64,000 nt of DNA from Wolbachia endosymbiont of Ctenocephalides felis wCfeF (GTDB lineage: Bacteria > Pseudomonadota > Alphaproteobacteria > Rickettsiales > Anaplasmataceae): the NCBI GenBank assembly GCA_028571325.1, contig CP116767.1, forward strand, positions 1,331,150-1,395,149, read 5' to 3'. The notes beneath the pieces are model-generated. The model worked only from the letters and a program-made list of their open reading frames with translations. It was not told where the DNA came from and did not search any database. Position 1 is the stretch's first letter; every line of letters starts with the position of its first letter. Made by a program: the position numbers and the translations under genes. Below, in pieces: positions 45,086 through 53,799 of the stretch.

Positions 45086-46042
45086 ATGGCTGCACCTAGA
45101 AAACGGAAACTACCAAGCGATTTCTACGATGTTGAAAGCGCGAAAAGACTCAAGAGTTCAGGGCAAGAAATAGTTCCTCTGAGTAGTAAACCTAGTGATG
45201 TGGAACAAAAATTTTCTGCTATTCAAGCAGTTAAGTATAATACTATGAGGGATGGCAATTGTTTTTTCCATGCTGTGTTTGGTGACAGTAGTTCTGGTGT
45301 ATATAAAACTGACAAGGCCCAAGAGATGCGTCAAGAGTGGTGCAAATTTTTAAGTCAGTTTAAGTCACTGGATGATCCAAAAATGCCAAATGCTCTTAGA
45401 CAAAAATTATCATCAATATTTTATGATGTATTTCCAGGAAAAGAGTTAGATTTCAATACTAATACTCTCTACGGAGAATACTTGAACAAGATAAATCAAC
45501 AGGATTACTTTGTTCGCGTTGATGAAATTTCTATTTTAGCGTCTTTGGCTGATATCAAAATTGAAGCTTATTACAAAAACAATAATGGTCAAATTATATA
45601 CCTAGAGCCACTAGAGTCGTGCGCACTTAATCCAAAAATGATAAACAAAGATTATCAACGAAGTAGTGTATGGGGTAATAAAAAGCAAGAAACAATATAT
45701 CTTGAAGGGAATCATTACTCTAGAGTGAAAACTAAGGAAATTCAAGAGCAAGAAGACTTCCTATTAGCGAAAAAACTTCAGTTGGATGAGATCTTAGAAT
45801 ATTGTAATATCTCAAAAGATAGCCCTAAGAAAGAAGAGGTTGAAAAGACATTTGATGAGCTATTGGCAAAAAATGCTGATGGAAAAATTAGTGATGTTGT
45901 AAAGCAGTGCGTTAGTGATATAAAGCAATGTATTCAACGCTCTGAAGAGCAAAGCCCTTCAAGTTTACCAAGGTGTGGTATGAAAGAAACAAAGGTAGAA
46001 GAAGTATCTTATCAACAGCGCAAAGCTATATCATGCCAGTAA
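45086..46042 (+). CDS. OTU-family cysteine protease (candidate deubiquitinase effector)
   Basis: 318 residues. The OTU signature YNTMRDGNCFFHAVFGD is at 51-67 with Asp56 and catalytic Cys59; the catalytic His is His210 in LEGNHYSRVKT. These are the hallmarks of ovarian-tumour deubiquitinases, mostly eukaryotic enzymes found in intracellular bacteria as effectors that cut host ubiquitin. N-terminal PRKRKLP (4-10) and AKRLK (19-23) resemble a nuclear localisation signal. No Sec signal, so if exported it would use type IV secretion. The C-terminal 90 residues are charged and helical. It has its own ribosome-binding site (gaggt) and a terminator, so it is a one-gene unit. Target and localisation are inference. 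Confidence 0.85.
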   Translation: MAAPRKRKLPSDFYDVESAKRLKSSGQEIVPLSSKPSDVEQKFSAIQAVKYNTMRDGNCFFHAVFGDSSSGVYKTDKAQEMRQEWCKFLSQFKSLDDPKMPNALRQKLSSIFYDVFPGKELDFNTNTLYGEYLNKINQQDYFVRVDEISILASLADIKIEAYYKNNNGQIIYLEPLESCALNPKMINKDYQRSSVWGNKKQETIYLEGNHYSRVKTKEIQEQEDFLLAKKLQLDEILEYCNISKDSPKKEEVEKTFDELLAKNADGKISDVVKQCVSDIKQCIQRSEEQSPSSLPRCGMKETKVEEVSYQQRKAISCQ

Positions 46043-46055
46043 AATAAATCTTCAT

Positions 46056-46085
46056 AGCCCTGTATGTTTTTATATAGGGCTTTTT
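46056..46085 (+). terminator. Intrinsic terminator of the OTU gene
   Basis: Stem agccctgtat / atatagggct (one G-U pair) with a T-rich loop, followed by ttttt at 46081-46085, 14 bp after the stop codon. Confidence 0.85.
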
Positions 46086-46136
46086 GCAAAAGCTTTGCAT
46101 TTCATGTAATATGAGCTGCAATACATACTAACCTAG

Positions 46137-47306
46137 ATGCAAATTGACCATGAAACTAGTCTAATCATTGATGCCATAGAGAAGTTTGGTGGGGAGACAA
46201 GGCTTGTCGGTGGGTGTGTAAGGGACTCAATTCTGCAGCGTGACATTCACGACATTGACCTCGCTACTAATCTACTGCCTAATCAAGCGATTGAAGCGCT
46301 CAAACTTCACAATATAAAAACCATTCCAACTGGCTTAAAGCATGGAACTATCACTGCAATTTTAAACCAAAGATCTTTTGAGATCACAACGCTAAGGTAT
46401 GACACTCAATGCGACGGCAGACATGCGAAAGTAGAATTTACCAATAATTGGCAAGCTGATGCTTCAAGGCGTGATTTTACATTTAACGCCCTATATGCAG
46501 ATAAGTACGGCCATATATATGACTACTTTGGTGGTACTCAGGACTTAAAAGCGCGAAGGTTAAACTTTATAGGTAATGCTGAAGATAGAATTAAAGAAGA
46601 CTATCTACGTATTTTAAGAGTGTTTCGTTTTCACGCAAAAATATGCGTTGGAAATTTGAGTGATGAAATATTGGACGTATGCAAAAAGCATTCGCACATG
46701 ATCCAAAACCTCTCTGGAGAGAGAATAAGGGACGAAATGTTTAAATTGCTAGAGTGTGATGACCCCGCTTCAACGCTTAAGAGCATGCAAAAATCTGATG
46801 TTTTGCAAAAAATTATTCCAAAAGAAGTAAAATGTGAAATTCTTTCATCACCACTTCTTTTTGGTGCTGATGCGCTAGTAAAATTAACGTTGCTCCTTAG
46901 AACTACCGAAGACAGGCTAAACCTTGGAGAGTACATAAGCAAGTTTTTACGCCTTTCAAACAAGCAAAGGAAAAAGCTGCTATTTTTACTGTCCAATGAT
47001 ATCAAAACAGGGCTTTCAGAAAAAGAGCAAAAAAAATACATATCCTTGTTTGGTAGGGAATTATATTGTGATTTGGTCAAAATCTGTGGTGTTGAGTCTG
47101 GAACAAGTGTTGATGAATACATCTCATTTGCTAAGGTGTTCGATATCCCAAAATTTCCTTTATCTGGCGATGATTTGATAAATATAGGTTATCAGTCAGG
47201 GAAAAGTTTAGGTAGAAGTTTAGAGTTGTTAAAACAGCATTGGGAAGATAACTCCTATTCCTTAACGAAAGAGGAGTTGTTACTTTATGCTAAAAATCTG
47301 CTTTAA
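46137..47306 (+). CDS. cca: CCA tRNA nucleotidyltransferase
   Basis: Adds or repairs the 3' CCA of tRNAs; needed here because the tRNA-Leu gene does not encode CCA. 389 residues, class II nucleotidyltransferase: RLVGGCVRDSIL, the metal-binding DIHDIDLATN (DxD), RRDFTFNALY, and EDYLRILRVFRFHAKI. A poly(A) polymerase of the same family cannot be excluded from sequence alone, but length and motifs favour CCA addition. Overlaps the convergent coiled-coil gene by 4 bp. Confidence 0.9.
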   Translation: MQIDHETSLIIDAIEKFGGETRLVGGCVRDSILQRDIHDIDLATNLLPNQAIEALKLHNIKTIPTGLKHGTITAILNQRSFEITTLRYDTQCDGRHAKVEFTNNWQADASRRDFTFNALYADKYGHIYDYFGGTQDLKARRLNFIGNAEDRIKEDYLRILRVFRFHAKICVGNLSDEILDVCKKHSHMIQNLSGERIRDEMFKLLECDDPASTLKSMQKSDVLQKIIPKEVKCEILSSPLLFGADALVKLTLLLRTTEDRLNLGEYISKFLRLSNKQRKKLLFLLSNDIKTGLSEKEQKKYISLFGRELYCDLVKICGVESGTSVDEYISFAKVFDIPKFPLSGDDLINIGYQSGKSLGRSLELLKQHWEDNSYSLTKEELLLYAKNLL

Positions 47307-49525
47307 CTACCTGTTCTTACATTACCTAATGAAAGTACATGCTTAGTGTTATTAGTGTGACTCATGAAAGAGTTGGGCACGTTATTTGGTACAAAATTTA
47401 TTTCCTTCACTTTTTCTAAAAAGGTTTTCATTCTAGCTTCCGTTAAATCTCTCACAACAATCTCTCTAAGAGCTGGACTTTTATTATTGTTTTCTTTGTC
47501 ACAAAGTTTATCTACGATAGAGTTAGTTATTGTTATTGCACCTTTCACATCTAACTCTAATTTTTTCATACATTGCTTAACAGAAGGTAACAACTTATCT
47601 TTTAATTTATTCCTATGTATGGTGCCATCAAGTAATTCTTTATCTATGTTTTTGCTAACCTGATAGTACTTGTTACCTTTGTCAATAACTACTTCTTTGA
47701 CCCTATTTTCTATGACTTCCTTTGCCAATTCTTTTAAATTGCTTTTAAATAAGTTAAGTAATTCTCTACCTTGAAATTTATCATCTTGTTTATTTGACAC
47801 AAGTCTTACAGTTTTTCTCAAGAAGTTAAGGAGAAAGTTTTTTTCTTTAAATTCAGGAAAATCCTTTTTTAAACCCATATTTCGATCAGACAAAAAATGT
47901 TCAAGATTCTTATCCTGCAAAGGCTTTCTTTGAACTTTTGTGTGTTCTTGTGATTTTTTAGTTTTTTCATTGATATCTTTTAATCTTTTATCAACATCTT
48001 TTAACTCTTCCCCCATCCTTTGTCGTTCTTGGTCATTTAACAGCTGTTGTTGCATTATTTTTAGCTGTTCTTCCATGTTTCTTTTCTCTTCCTGTAGCTT
48101 ATTCACTTCATCTAAAACATTTTTTATTTGCTTTTGTTCCTTTTGTAACTGCTCAATCTTTAATTTATCTTCCAAGTCAATTGTTTCTCCCTCCAATTGT
48201 TGCTGAGATCCCTGAGTGCTTTGAGGCTGCTGTCTTTCTATACTTTTTACTTTATATAATTGGTCAGACAACTTTTCCACGCTTGCACCTAACTCTTCGT
48301 CTAACAATGTTAAACTACCTGTTTTCATACATTTTCTTTCTGAATCTTCAAAAGCTTTCACTATGTCACTCGCAAGTTCTATTTTGGATTGAATTGATTC
48401 TTCTTTCAAACGTGCTACCTTAGACCGTTCCTCCTCAAGTTCTCTATTTATGAATCTCAACTCTCTATTTTGCTCTTCCAAGAAGTCATTTTCCGACTGT
48501 AATTCTTCCATCTGATGTGCTTGATCATTATAGGACAAAGTTAACTCCTCTAACTTTTGTTCTTTTACAGACTGCTCTTGATTGTTTAGTAGTTGCTGCG
48601 CTAACAACTCCATAATGGTCAAAAAAGTTGCCTTTAAGGTACCATCTATTCCAGCTAACTCCCATTCTTTATTCCCTTCTAAAGTTTGTACCTGCTTTTG
48701 TAATTCTAATATTTTATTTTCCAGGCTCTTTTTTTCTTCCTGCTGTTCTTGATTGTTTAATTGTAATGTTTTCTCTGGTATTTCTGTTACATTCAAGAGC
48801 AATTCATTTAATTTCATATATATTTCAGCTATCTGCTGCTGTTCGTTACTCCTAGTTTCTATTTCCTTTATATCTTGTTTTAGTGCTTCATTTAATGTTA
48901 TTAATGTATTGATTCTTGCATCTTTTTCTTCTACTTCTGCTGAAAGCTTTCTTGTTTTATTTATAAGTTCCGTTTTATGTTCAGTTAGTTCCTCTTCTCG
49001 TTTGCCTGCATTTTCTGCAAGTTCCTTATAATCCTTTTCATGCCTTTCAATTACAGATTGTAATTCTATATTTTCTTCTTTTAAGGAAGCATTTTGTGAA
49101 CGTTCAAGTTCTAATTCCTGACTTATGCCCTCCAGATGTTCTTTTAATGCTTCATCCTCTTCTGTATTCACTTCTTCCATGTCAAGGTAGCTGTCATCAG
49201 AGTAGTTGTCATTAAAAATGAATTCATTACTTTCTTCAGTCTGAACCCCTCCATCTTTGCTTATCACTACACTTTGGCTCTCTTTCTTTGCAACTTCGGG
49301 TTTTAAGTCAACTTGAGCACTTTTATCTACTGTCTTAAAAGCATCAGTTTGAACTTCATTATTTGCAGTAGTTTTATCGTAGTACAAAATGTTTTCTGCC
49401 CATCTGTTCCATCTTTTGGGCAATATTCGTCCAATCGTTTTTAGGTACAACCAAGCAAACACGGTGGACCAACTGTGTTTTCTTTCTTCCTTCTTAACAC
49501 TAATTTCATTGTTAGCATTGAGCAT
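47303..49525 (-). CDS. Long coiled-coil protein, unknown function
   Basis: 740 residues. N-terminal basic/aromatic segment (SWSTVFAWLYLKTIGRILPK, possibly membrane-associated), then three short similar motifs NEVQTDAF, KSAQVDLK and GGVQTEES within residues about 55-100, an acidic stretch, and a continuous heptad-rich coiled coil from about 125 to 520 (EELTEHKTELINKTRKL..., QLEGETIDLEDKLKIEQLQK). The last 220 residues are globular and basic (FLSDRNMGLKKDF, LLNLFKSNLKELAKEVIE). No family recognised; such proteins are common in Wolbachia and are often suggested as structural or host-directed. An in-frame open stretch upstream is separated by one stop codon (see 49535-49810). Confidence 0.7.
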   Translation of the reverse strand: MLNANNEISVKKEERKHSWSTVFAWLYLKTIGRILPKRWNRWAENILYYDKTTANNEVQTDAFKTVDKSAQVDLKPEVAKKESQSVVISKDGGVQTEESNEFIFNDNYSDDSYLDMEEVNTEEDEALKEHLEGISQELELERSQNASLKEENIELQSVIERHEKDYKELAENAGKREEELTEHKTELINKTRKLSAEVEEKDARINTLITLNEALKQDIKEIETRSNEQQQIAEIYMKLNELLLNVTEIPEKTLQLNNQEQQEEKKSLENKILELQKQVQTLEGNKEWELAGIDGTLKATFLTIMELLAQQLLNNQEQSVKEQKLEELTLSYNDQAHQMEELQSENDFLEEQNRELRFINRELEEERSKVARLKEESIQSKIELASDIVKAFEDSERKCMKTGSLTLLDEELGASVEKLSDQLYKVKSIERQQPQSTQGSQQQLEGETIDLEDKLKIEQLQKEQKQIKNVLDEVNKLQEEKRNMEEQLKIMQQQLLNDQERQRMGEELKDVDKRLKDINEKTKKSQEHTKVQRKPLQDKNLEHFLSDRNMGLKKDFPEFKEKNFLLNFLRKTVRLVSNKQDDKFQGRELLNLFKSNLKELAKEVIENRVKEVVIDKGNKYYQVSKNIDKELLDGTIHRNKLKDKLLPSVKQCMKKLELDVKGAITITNSIVDKLCDKENNNKSPALREIVVRDLTEARMKTFLEKVKEINFVPNNVPNSFMSHTNNTKHVLSLGNVRTGS

Positions 49526-49534
49526 AAAACTACC

Positions 49535-49810
49535 TTATCTTTTAAACTTTAAAAACTTTTTCCAAGCTGAGAGTCGAATTTTATTAACGATCATTGGAAA
49601 TAGTAACAAAATTATATATATTGGTGTAAATATTAAATAAGCATTAATGCTAATGTCAAATCTAACCTGAACGTCTTTAATGTTAAGTAAGTATTTACTA
49701 TTTACAATAAAGTCCTTGCTTGCAATAAGCTTTAAGTAGAAATATATGCTCCTGTAAGCACATCGTTTGCCTTTTTTATTGCTCTTATCAAGATCTTCTG
49801 CTCGTTATCC
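49535..49810 (-). other. Open frame without start codon, possible membrane-protein remnant
   Basis: On the minus strand a frame is open from about 49810 (overlapping the end of the prohead protease gene) to TAA at 49535-49537. It contains SKDFIVNSKYLLNI and a hydrophobic segment AYLIFTPIYIILLLFPMIV followed by basic WKKFLKFKR. No ATG, GTG or TTG precedes the hydrophobic part. It is in the same frame as the coiled-coil gene, which starts 10 bp after the stop. It may be a decayed N-terminus or a small gene whose start is lost. Confidence 0.25.
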
Positions 49811-50265
49811 TGACTTTTTACATTAACTACCTGAGCAGCTAAATTTGCAGGAAAAGTAACCAAACTGACTTCCCATAATTCCACTTGTTTCAACACCCGA
49901 GCTCCACTTTCATGATCAATGTCATACTCTATAGGTATATAGCCAATTGAAAGTCCGTTGATTACTCCAGTTTTGAGCATCAAGTAAACTTCTTCTGCCT
50001 TTTGGATACCCAAAAGTAAATGTGCAGTTATATACAGGCCAACATCATTTTCATGAATATCTATAATATAACCTATAGGTTCGCTCGGGTTGTGCTGCCA
50101 GAGAAGTTTTGTTTTATCTTTATTCAAGTTTTCTTTAAATGCCCCAGGTAAGATCAGATCATTCTGTTTATCAACTACATTAAAAACGCTCGCATAACCA
50201 GAAAATACGCCGTTTTCCTCTATACTTTTTATTGATAATGATGAACAGAGAAATTTCTTATTCAT
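49732..50265 (-). CDS. HK97-family prohead protease (GTA type)
   Basis: 177 residues from the ATG at 50265, with AGGGGG a few bases ahead; the frame extends to 50379 but without signals. Motifs of the U35/HK97 prohead protease: FSGYASVFNVVDKQNDLILPGAF, KLLWQHNPSEPIGYI with catalytic His, and VINGLSIGY with catalytic Ser, then LWEVSLVTFPAN. In GTA clusters this gene lies between portal and capsid, but neither is adjacent here, so it is an orphan of the dispersed Rickettsiales GTA set like the baseplate gene at 31.8 kb. Confidence 0.88.
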   Translation of the reverse strand: MNKKFLCSSLSIKSIEENGVFSGYASVFNVVDKQNDLILPGAFKENLNKDKTKLLWQHNPSEPIGYIIDIHENDVGLYITAHLLLGIQKAEEVYLMLKTGVINGLSIGYIPIEYDIDHESGARVLKQVELWEVSLVTFPANLAAQVVNVKSQDNEQKILIRAIKKANDVLTGAYIST

Positions 50266-50380
50266 AAAGCCCCCTTGTAGATTTAGTGCCAAAAATTCTA
50301 CTTGAAGTAATTTGCGATGCAATACTAAATTCATTATACAAAGTATTCCAGAAATAGGGAAGTATTTTTCTAATACCAAA

Positions 50381-50829
50381 TCTGTGATCCAGGATACTAC
50401 TTTAGTAATAAATATTTAAGAAATTTACAAAATGGAGAAAAAAGCAAAAGGAGCCCCGGTCGGTGGCTAATTATTTATATGTACCTCAAATATCGGCGTT
50501 TTTATTCTCAGCGCTACGATTCAGCTATTTTTAAATGCAAATAACCAAAACTGTAAACGTTAAGAAATTTACTAAGCAGGAAAAAAGGCAAAAAAACTCT
50601 GAGGCAGCTAGTATTCAAATTCTCCCTTGTCTATTTGACGTTCTATACTGTCTTAAACGACTTATAAGCGCGTTTCAGCTTGTATAGGTAAAAACCAGAA
50701 GTTTTAAAAAGACGTGAGGTGCACATAGTGCAAAAATTTAAACATGAGACGCCAAATACCCTAAGTTTTTTGTCATTAACCTGCACAGATTGCGAAGATA
50801 AATAAATAGCTTCATTACTATGATAAAAG
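50381..50829 (-). repeat. Promoter-bearing intergenic repeat, copy G, distal part (interrupted)
   Basis: Inverse relative of copy H (53800-54275), sharing the gacgttctatactg and ctctgaggcagctag segments. It is broken after the -10 box (TATCAT on the minus strand, 50820-50825): the IS110 element starts at 50830 and the rest of the unit resumes at 52451. The terminal flank ccaggatactactttagtaa at 50389 matches those of C2 and E. Confidence 0.75.
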
Positions 50830-51100
50830 CAACGAACAGACAAAGTCTGTTAAACCCTGAAAGAAACTCCACTACTTCTGTTTTTAGCAGTCTTGAAGTA
50901 TAATTTTGTGGAAGCGCTTTTGCAGTTATAACCGACCAGCACAATGGTGCCTTAAGTGCCCGTATACAAGCATGGTTTTGGAAGGAACGGTTAAACCATT
51001 GATGGAGTCCTTGTAGACTACCTCGTTTAGAAGATTGTATAATCTAACCGCTCCAAGCTAAAGTGCTTCTACATTATAAATTATATAGGGGGAACTTGAT
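50830..51100 (+). ncRNA. Candidate bridge RNA region of the IS110 element
   Basis: 271 bp without a plausible gene between the left boundary and the transposase ATG. Bridge RNAs of IS110-subgroup elements come from exactly this left noncoding end. Visible structure: hairpin aacagac-aaa-gtctgtt (50835-50851) and agatt-gtat-aatct (51032-51045) within a longer interrupted stem; TATAAT at 50899-50904. Target-binding and donor-binding loops cannot be assigned by eye. The last bases hold aggggg, the transposase ribosome-binding site. Confidence 0.55.
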
Positions 51101-52447
51101 ATGGCAAAAATAAAAAGTAAATTAGAAGTAATGAATCCTGATGCAGCGGGAATAGATGTCGGTTCATCTGTACATTATGTATGTGTACCAGAAGGAAAAG
51201 ATGAACAACGCATTCAGAAATTTGGCTGCTTCACTAAAGACCTTCATAATTTAGCACGATGGTTGAAAAAGTGTAAAGTTACAACTGTAGCTATGGAATC
51301 AACAGGAGTGTATTGGATAGCATTATTTCAAATACTTGAGTCATATGAACTTGAGGTAAAGTTGGTAAATGCAAGGCATGTAAAGAATGTACCCGGTAGG
51401 AAGTCTGACGTTCAAGATTGTCAATGGCTCCAACAGTTGCACAGCTATGGATTGCTTCATGGATCATTTAGGCCGGATAATCAGATGTGTGTATTGCGTA
51501 GTTACGTGTGGCAACGTAAAAATCTTACTGAAAGTGCATCTACACATGTTCTGCGTATGCAAAAGGCGTTAATTCAAATGAATGTTCAACTGCATAAAGT
51601 CATAAGAGATATTACTGGGGTAACTGGTATGAAAATTATCAAGGCTATAATTGAAGGCGAAAGAGATCCTGAAAAATTGGCCGAATTCAGGGATGCGCGA
51701 ATAAAAAATGATCAGTCTACTATAGCAAAAGCGTTAGCTGGTGACTACAGAGAGGAACACTTATTCACGCTAAAGCAAGAATTTGAACTATATAATATTT
51801 ATCAAGAAAAAATAGCAGAATGTGATAGAAATATTGAGGCCTATTACAAAACGTTTGAAACAAAATCTGGCGAAAGTAAACAGCCGAGTAAGGAAAAGAA
51901 TAAGAATAGCAAAAGTAAGCCAAACTTTGCTTTGCATGAGGAACTGCACCGAATAACTGGTATGGATTTCACTAAAGTTCCAGGACTTGATGTAGTAACC
52001 ATACAAACAATAATTTCAGAAACAGGTATAAACCCAAATAGATGGCGGACAGAAAAACACTTTTCATCGTGGTTAGGACTCAGCCCTGCTAATAAAATCA
52101 CAGGGGAAAAAGTGTTTAGTACAAGAACGCGTAAAGTCATTAATCGTGCTGCGAATGCGTTTCGAATGGCTGCTCACTGTGTGTCAAGAAGCAACAGTGG
52201 AATAGGTGCATATTGTAGAAGATTAAAGAAACGGCTAGGGGCACCAAAAGCGATTACTGCTACGGCAAGGAAATTGGCATGTATCTTCTACAGTATGTTA
52301 AAGTATGGACAAGAGTATGTTGAGAGAGGGATTGACTACTATGAGAAACTGTATAAGGAGAGAGTATTGAAGAATTTAAGCAAAAAGGCCAGTGAACTTG
52401 GTTATACTTTAATAAAAAAACAGGAACTAATAGAGGGAGTTTGTTAG
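51101..52447 (+). CDS. IS110-family transposase (DEDD recombinase)
   Basis: 448 residues, intact. RuvC-like domain with DEDD residues Asp19 (GIDVGSSVHY), Glu66 (AMESTGVYW), Asp103 and Asp106 (GRKSDVQDCQWL). C-terminal transposase_20 domain, with the serine region WLGLSPANKITGEK around 320-335 that carries the nucleophile in this family. A Lys/Ser-rich linker (SKQPSKEKNKNSKSK) sits between the domains. Function: RNA-guided recombination and insertion without terminal repeats. No frameshift, so the element may be active. Confidence 0.93.
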   Translation: MAKIKSKLEVMNPDAAGIDVGSSVHYVCVPEGKDEQRIQKFGCFTKDLHNLARWLKKCKVTTVAMESTGVYWIALFQILESYELEVKLVNARHVKNVPGRKSDVQDCQWLQQLHSYGLLHGSFRPDNQMCVLRSYVWQRKNLTESASTHVLRMQKALIQMNVQLHKVIRDITGVTGMKIIKAIIEGERDPEKLAEFRDARIKNDQSTIAKALAGDYREEHLFTLKQEFELYNIYQEKIAECDRNIEAYYKTFETKSGESKQPSKEKNKNSKSKPNFALHEELHRITGMDFTKVPGLDVVTIQTIISETGINPNRWRTEKHFSSWLGLSPANKITGEKVFSTRTRKVINRAANAFRMAAHCVSRSNSGIGAYCRRLKKRLGAPKAITATARKLACIFYSMLKYGQEYVERGIDYYEKLYKERVLKNLSKKASELGYTLIKKQELIEGVC

Positions 52448-52450
52448 AAG

Positions 52451-52520
52451 GAATGGCGAAGGTTGTCAAGTAGTTTTTTTTCATTTCTATTGGGTAGCTT
52501 TTTTTCCACTGTTGTCTATC
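52451..52520 (-). repeat. Repeat copy G, promoter-side remnant beyond the IS
   Basis: Contains the severed -35 box (minus-strand TTGACA, 52464-52469) and the promoter-side flank also seen in B and D (gttgtct, cagtggaaaaa). It lies about 50 bp past the dacA stop and reads away from dacA. Confidence 0.75.
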
Positions 52521-52574
52521 GGCTTTCTATGTAGTGGAATTTGGTATAAGTTACAGAGATGCGCCATTTAGGCT

Positions 52575-53687
52575 TCAAAACAACATCCTAAAAAATTTTT
52601 CTATGTAATTTAATTCCTGTACGTCGTTTACTGCGTAAAGTGGCGCTGTTTGCTGCTCAATACCAGGTATTTCTATAAGAACTTTGCCCACTTCTTGCCC
52701 TTTTTTAATTGGTGCAGGTATCATATCTTTATATTCAACACGCACCTTAATTTTATCATGCAAGTTGCGGCTGTAGGTTATAGTAACGTCGTTTGCAACT
52801 GTAATGGGCACTTTCCTGTCTTTTCCGTATAGAACATTTATTTCCTCAACTACATCGTCCTTAGCGAATATTTTCCTAGTGCTGAAATGATTTAAGGAAT
52901 ACTGTATCAGTCTTTTTGCTTCTTCTATTCGCTCTTTTTCAGTACTCAGCCCATTTACGACGGCGAAAATTCTCCTATCATTTCGCTTTGCAGATACTAC
53001 AATTCCGTAACCGCCAGCGTTTGTATAGCCGGTTTTTAGGCCATCAACTCCGATATCGTGAAAAAGCAGAAGGTTTTTATTTTTTTGTAAAACGTCGTTA
53101 TATGTCAGATATTGCTCAGAAAATAAATCGTAATACTCGGGGAAATCAGTGAAAATCCTCTTCGCCAATATTGCCAAATCCTTTGCGCTCATAAAATGAT
53201 TTTCATCCGGCCACCCGCTTGAATTGACAAAGTGACTGTTGTTCAGATTTAGGTTATGCGCAACTTCGTTCATTTCCATTACGAAATTCTCTTCTGACCC
53301 TGCAATGCCCTCAGCTAGCGTGATGCAAGCATCATTACCTGAAACTATTACAATTCCTTCAAGTAGTTCTTTCACCGTAACAGATTGACCTTCCCTCAAA
53401 AACATGGAAGAACCTTTCCTTTCCCACGCTTTTCTACTTACTCGAAACTTATCTTCTATGTTGATTATTCCAGCTTTTAGGTAATCGAAGGCCACGTATA
53501 AGGTCATTAACTTGCTCATTGAAGATGGGGCCATTTTTTCATCGGAATTATGCTCAAAGATGAACGAATCTGAGGCTAAATCTAAGACTACTGCTTGGTT
53601 TGCTTTGGTTCTAAATTGATATGAATATGAAGGAAAAGAGAGTAAAAAAACTGATAGTAAGATTACCAGTTTGCCTAATATATCCAT
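52575..53687 (-). CDS. dacA: D-alanyl-D-alanine carboxypeptidase (PBP5/6 type, S11)
   Basis: Trims the terminal D-Ala from muropeptides. 370 residues from the ATG at 53687 (a GTG at 53708 lies ahead in frame). Signal peptide GKLVILLSVFLLSFPSYSY; S11 motifs SxxK in PSSMSKLM, SGN in VIVSGNDACITLAEG and KTG in DGLKTGYTNAGGYG; C-terminal beta domain. Together with ddl it suggests some remodelling of the residual cell wall. Flanked by inverted repeat copies G and H. Confidence 0.93.
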   Translation of the reverse strand: MDILGKLVILLSVFLLSFPSYSYQFRTKANQAVVLDLASDSFIFEHNSDEKMAPSSMSKLMTLYVAFDYLKAGIINIEDKFRVSRKAWERKGSSMFLREGQSVTVKELLEGIVIVSGNDACITLAEGIAGSEENFVMEMNEVAHNLNLNNSHFVNSSGWPDENHFMSAKDLAILAKRIFTDFPEYYDLFSEQYLTYNDVLQKNKNLLLFHDIGVDGLKTGYTNAGGYGIVVSAKRNDRRIFAVVNGLSTEKERIEEAKRLIQYSLNHFSTRKIFAKDDVVEEINVLYGKDRKVPITVANDVTITYSRNLHDKIKVRVEYKDMIPAPIKKGQEVGKVLIEIPGIEQQTAPLYAVNDVQELNYIEKFFRMLF

Positions 53688-53799
53688 AGTTTCAAATTTA
53701 TAGTGCACTAATCAATAGTATAGTTTTGCAGGGGTATTTCAATAGATCTCTTGCATTTGCATAAAAAACGGTAGCCTACTTTGTAGCTACACTGACCAT

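Larger units (their letters stand above)
50830..52450 (+). mobile_element. IS110-family insertion sequence (1621 bp)
   Basis: Boundaries come from reconstruction of the interrupted repeat: joining 50829 to 52451 restores a promoter with exactly 17 bp between -10 (50820-50825) and -35 (52464-52469). Both junctions carry AAG (left flank ataaaag, right end gttagaag), so the shared core could be AG. No terminal inverted repeats are seen, as expected for IS110. The long 271-bp noncoding left end and a right end of only 3 bases after the transposase stop fit the IS110 subgroup rather than IS1111. Confidence 0.85.

Noticed and set aside
48181..49031. Several plus-strand frames of 75-92 codons across the coiled-coil gene
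   Set aside because: They are antisense shadows of heptad-rich codons; no ribosome-binding sites, odd composition rich in F, S and L.
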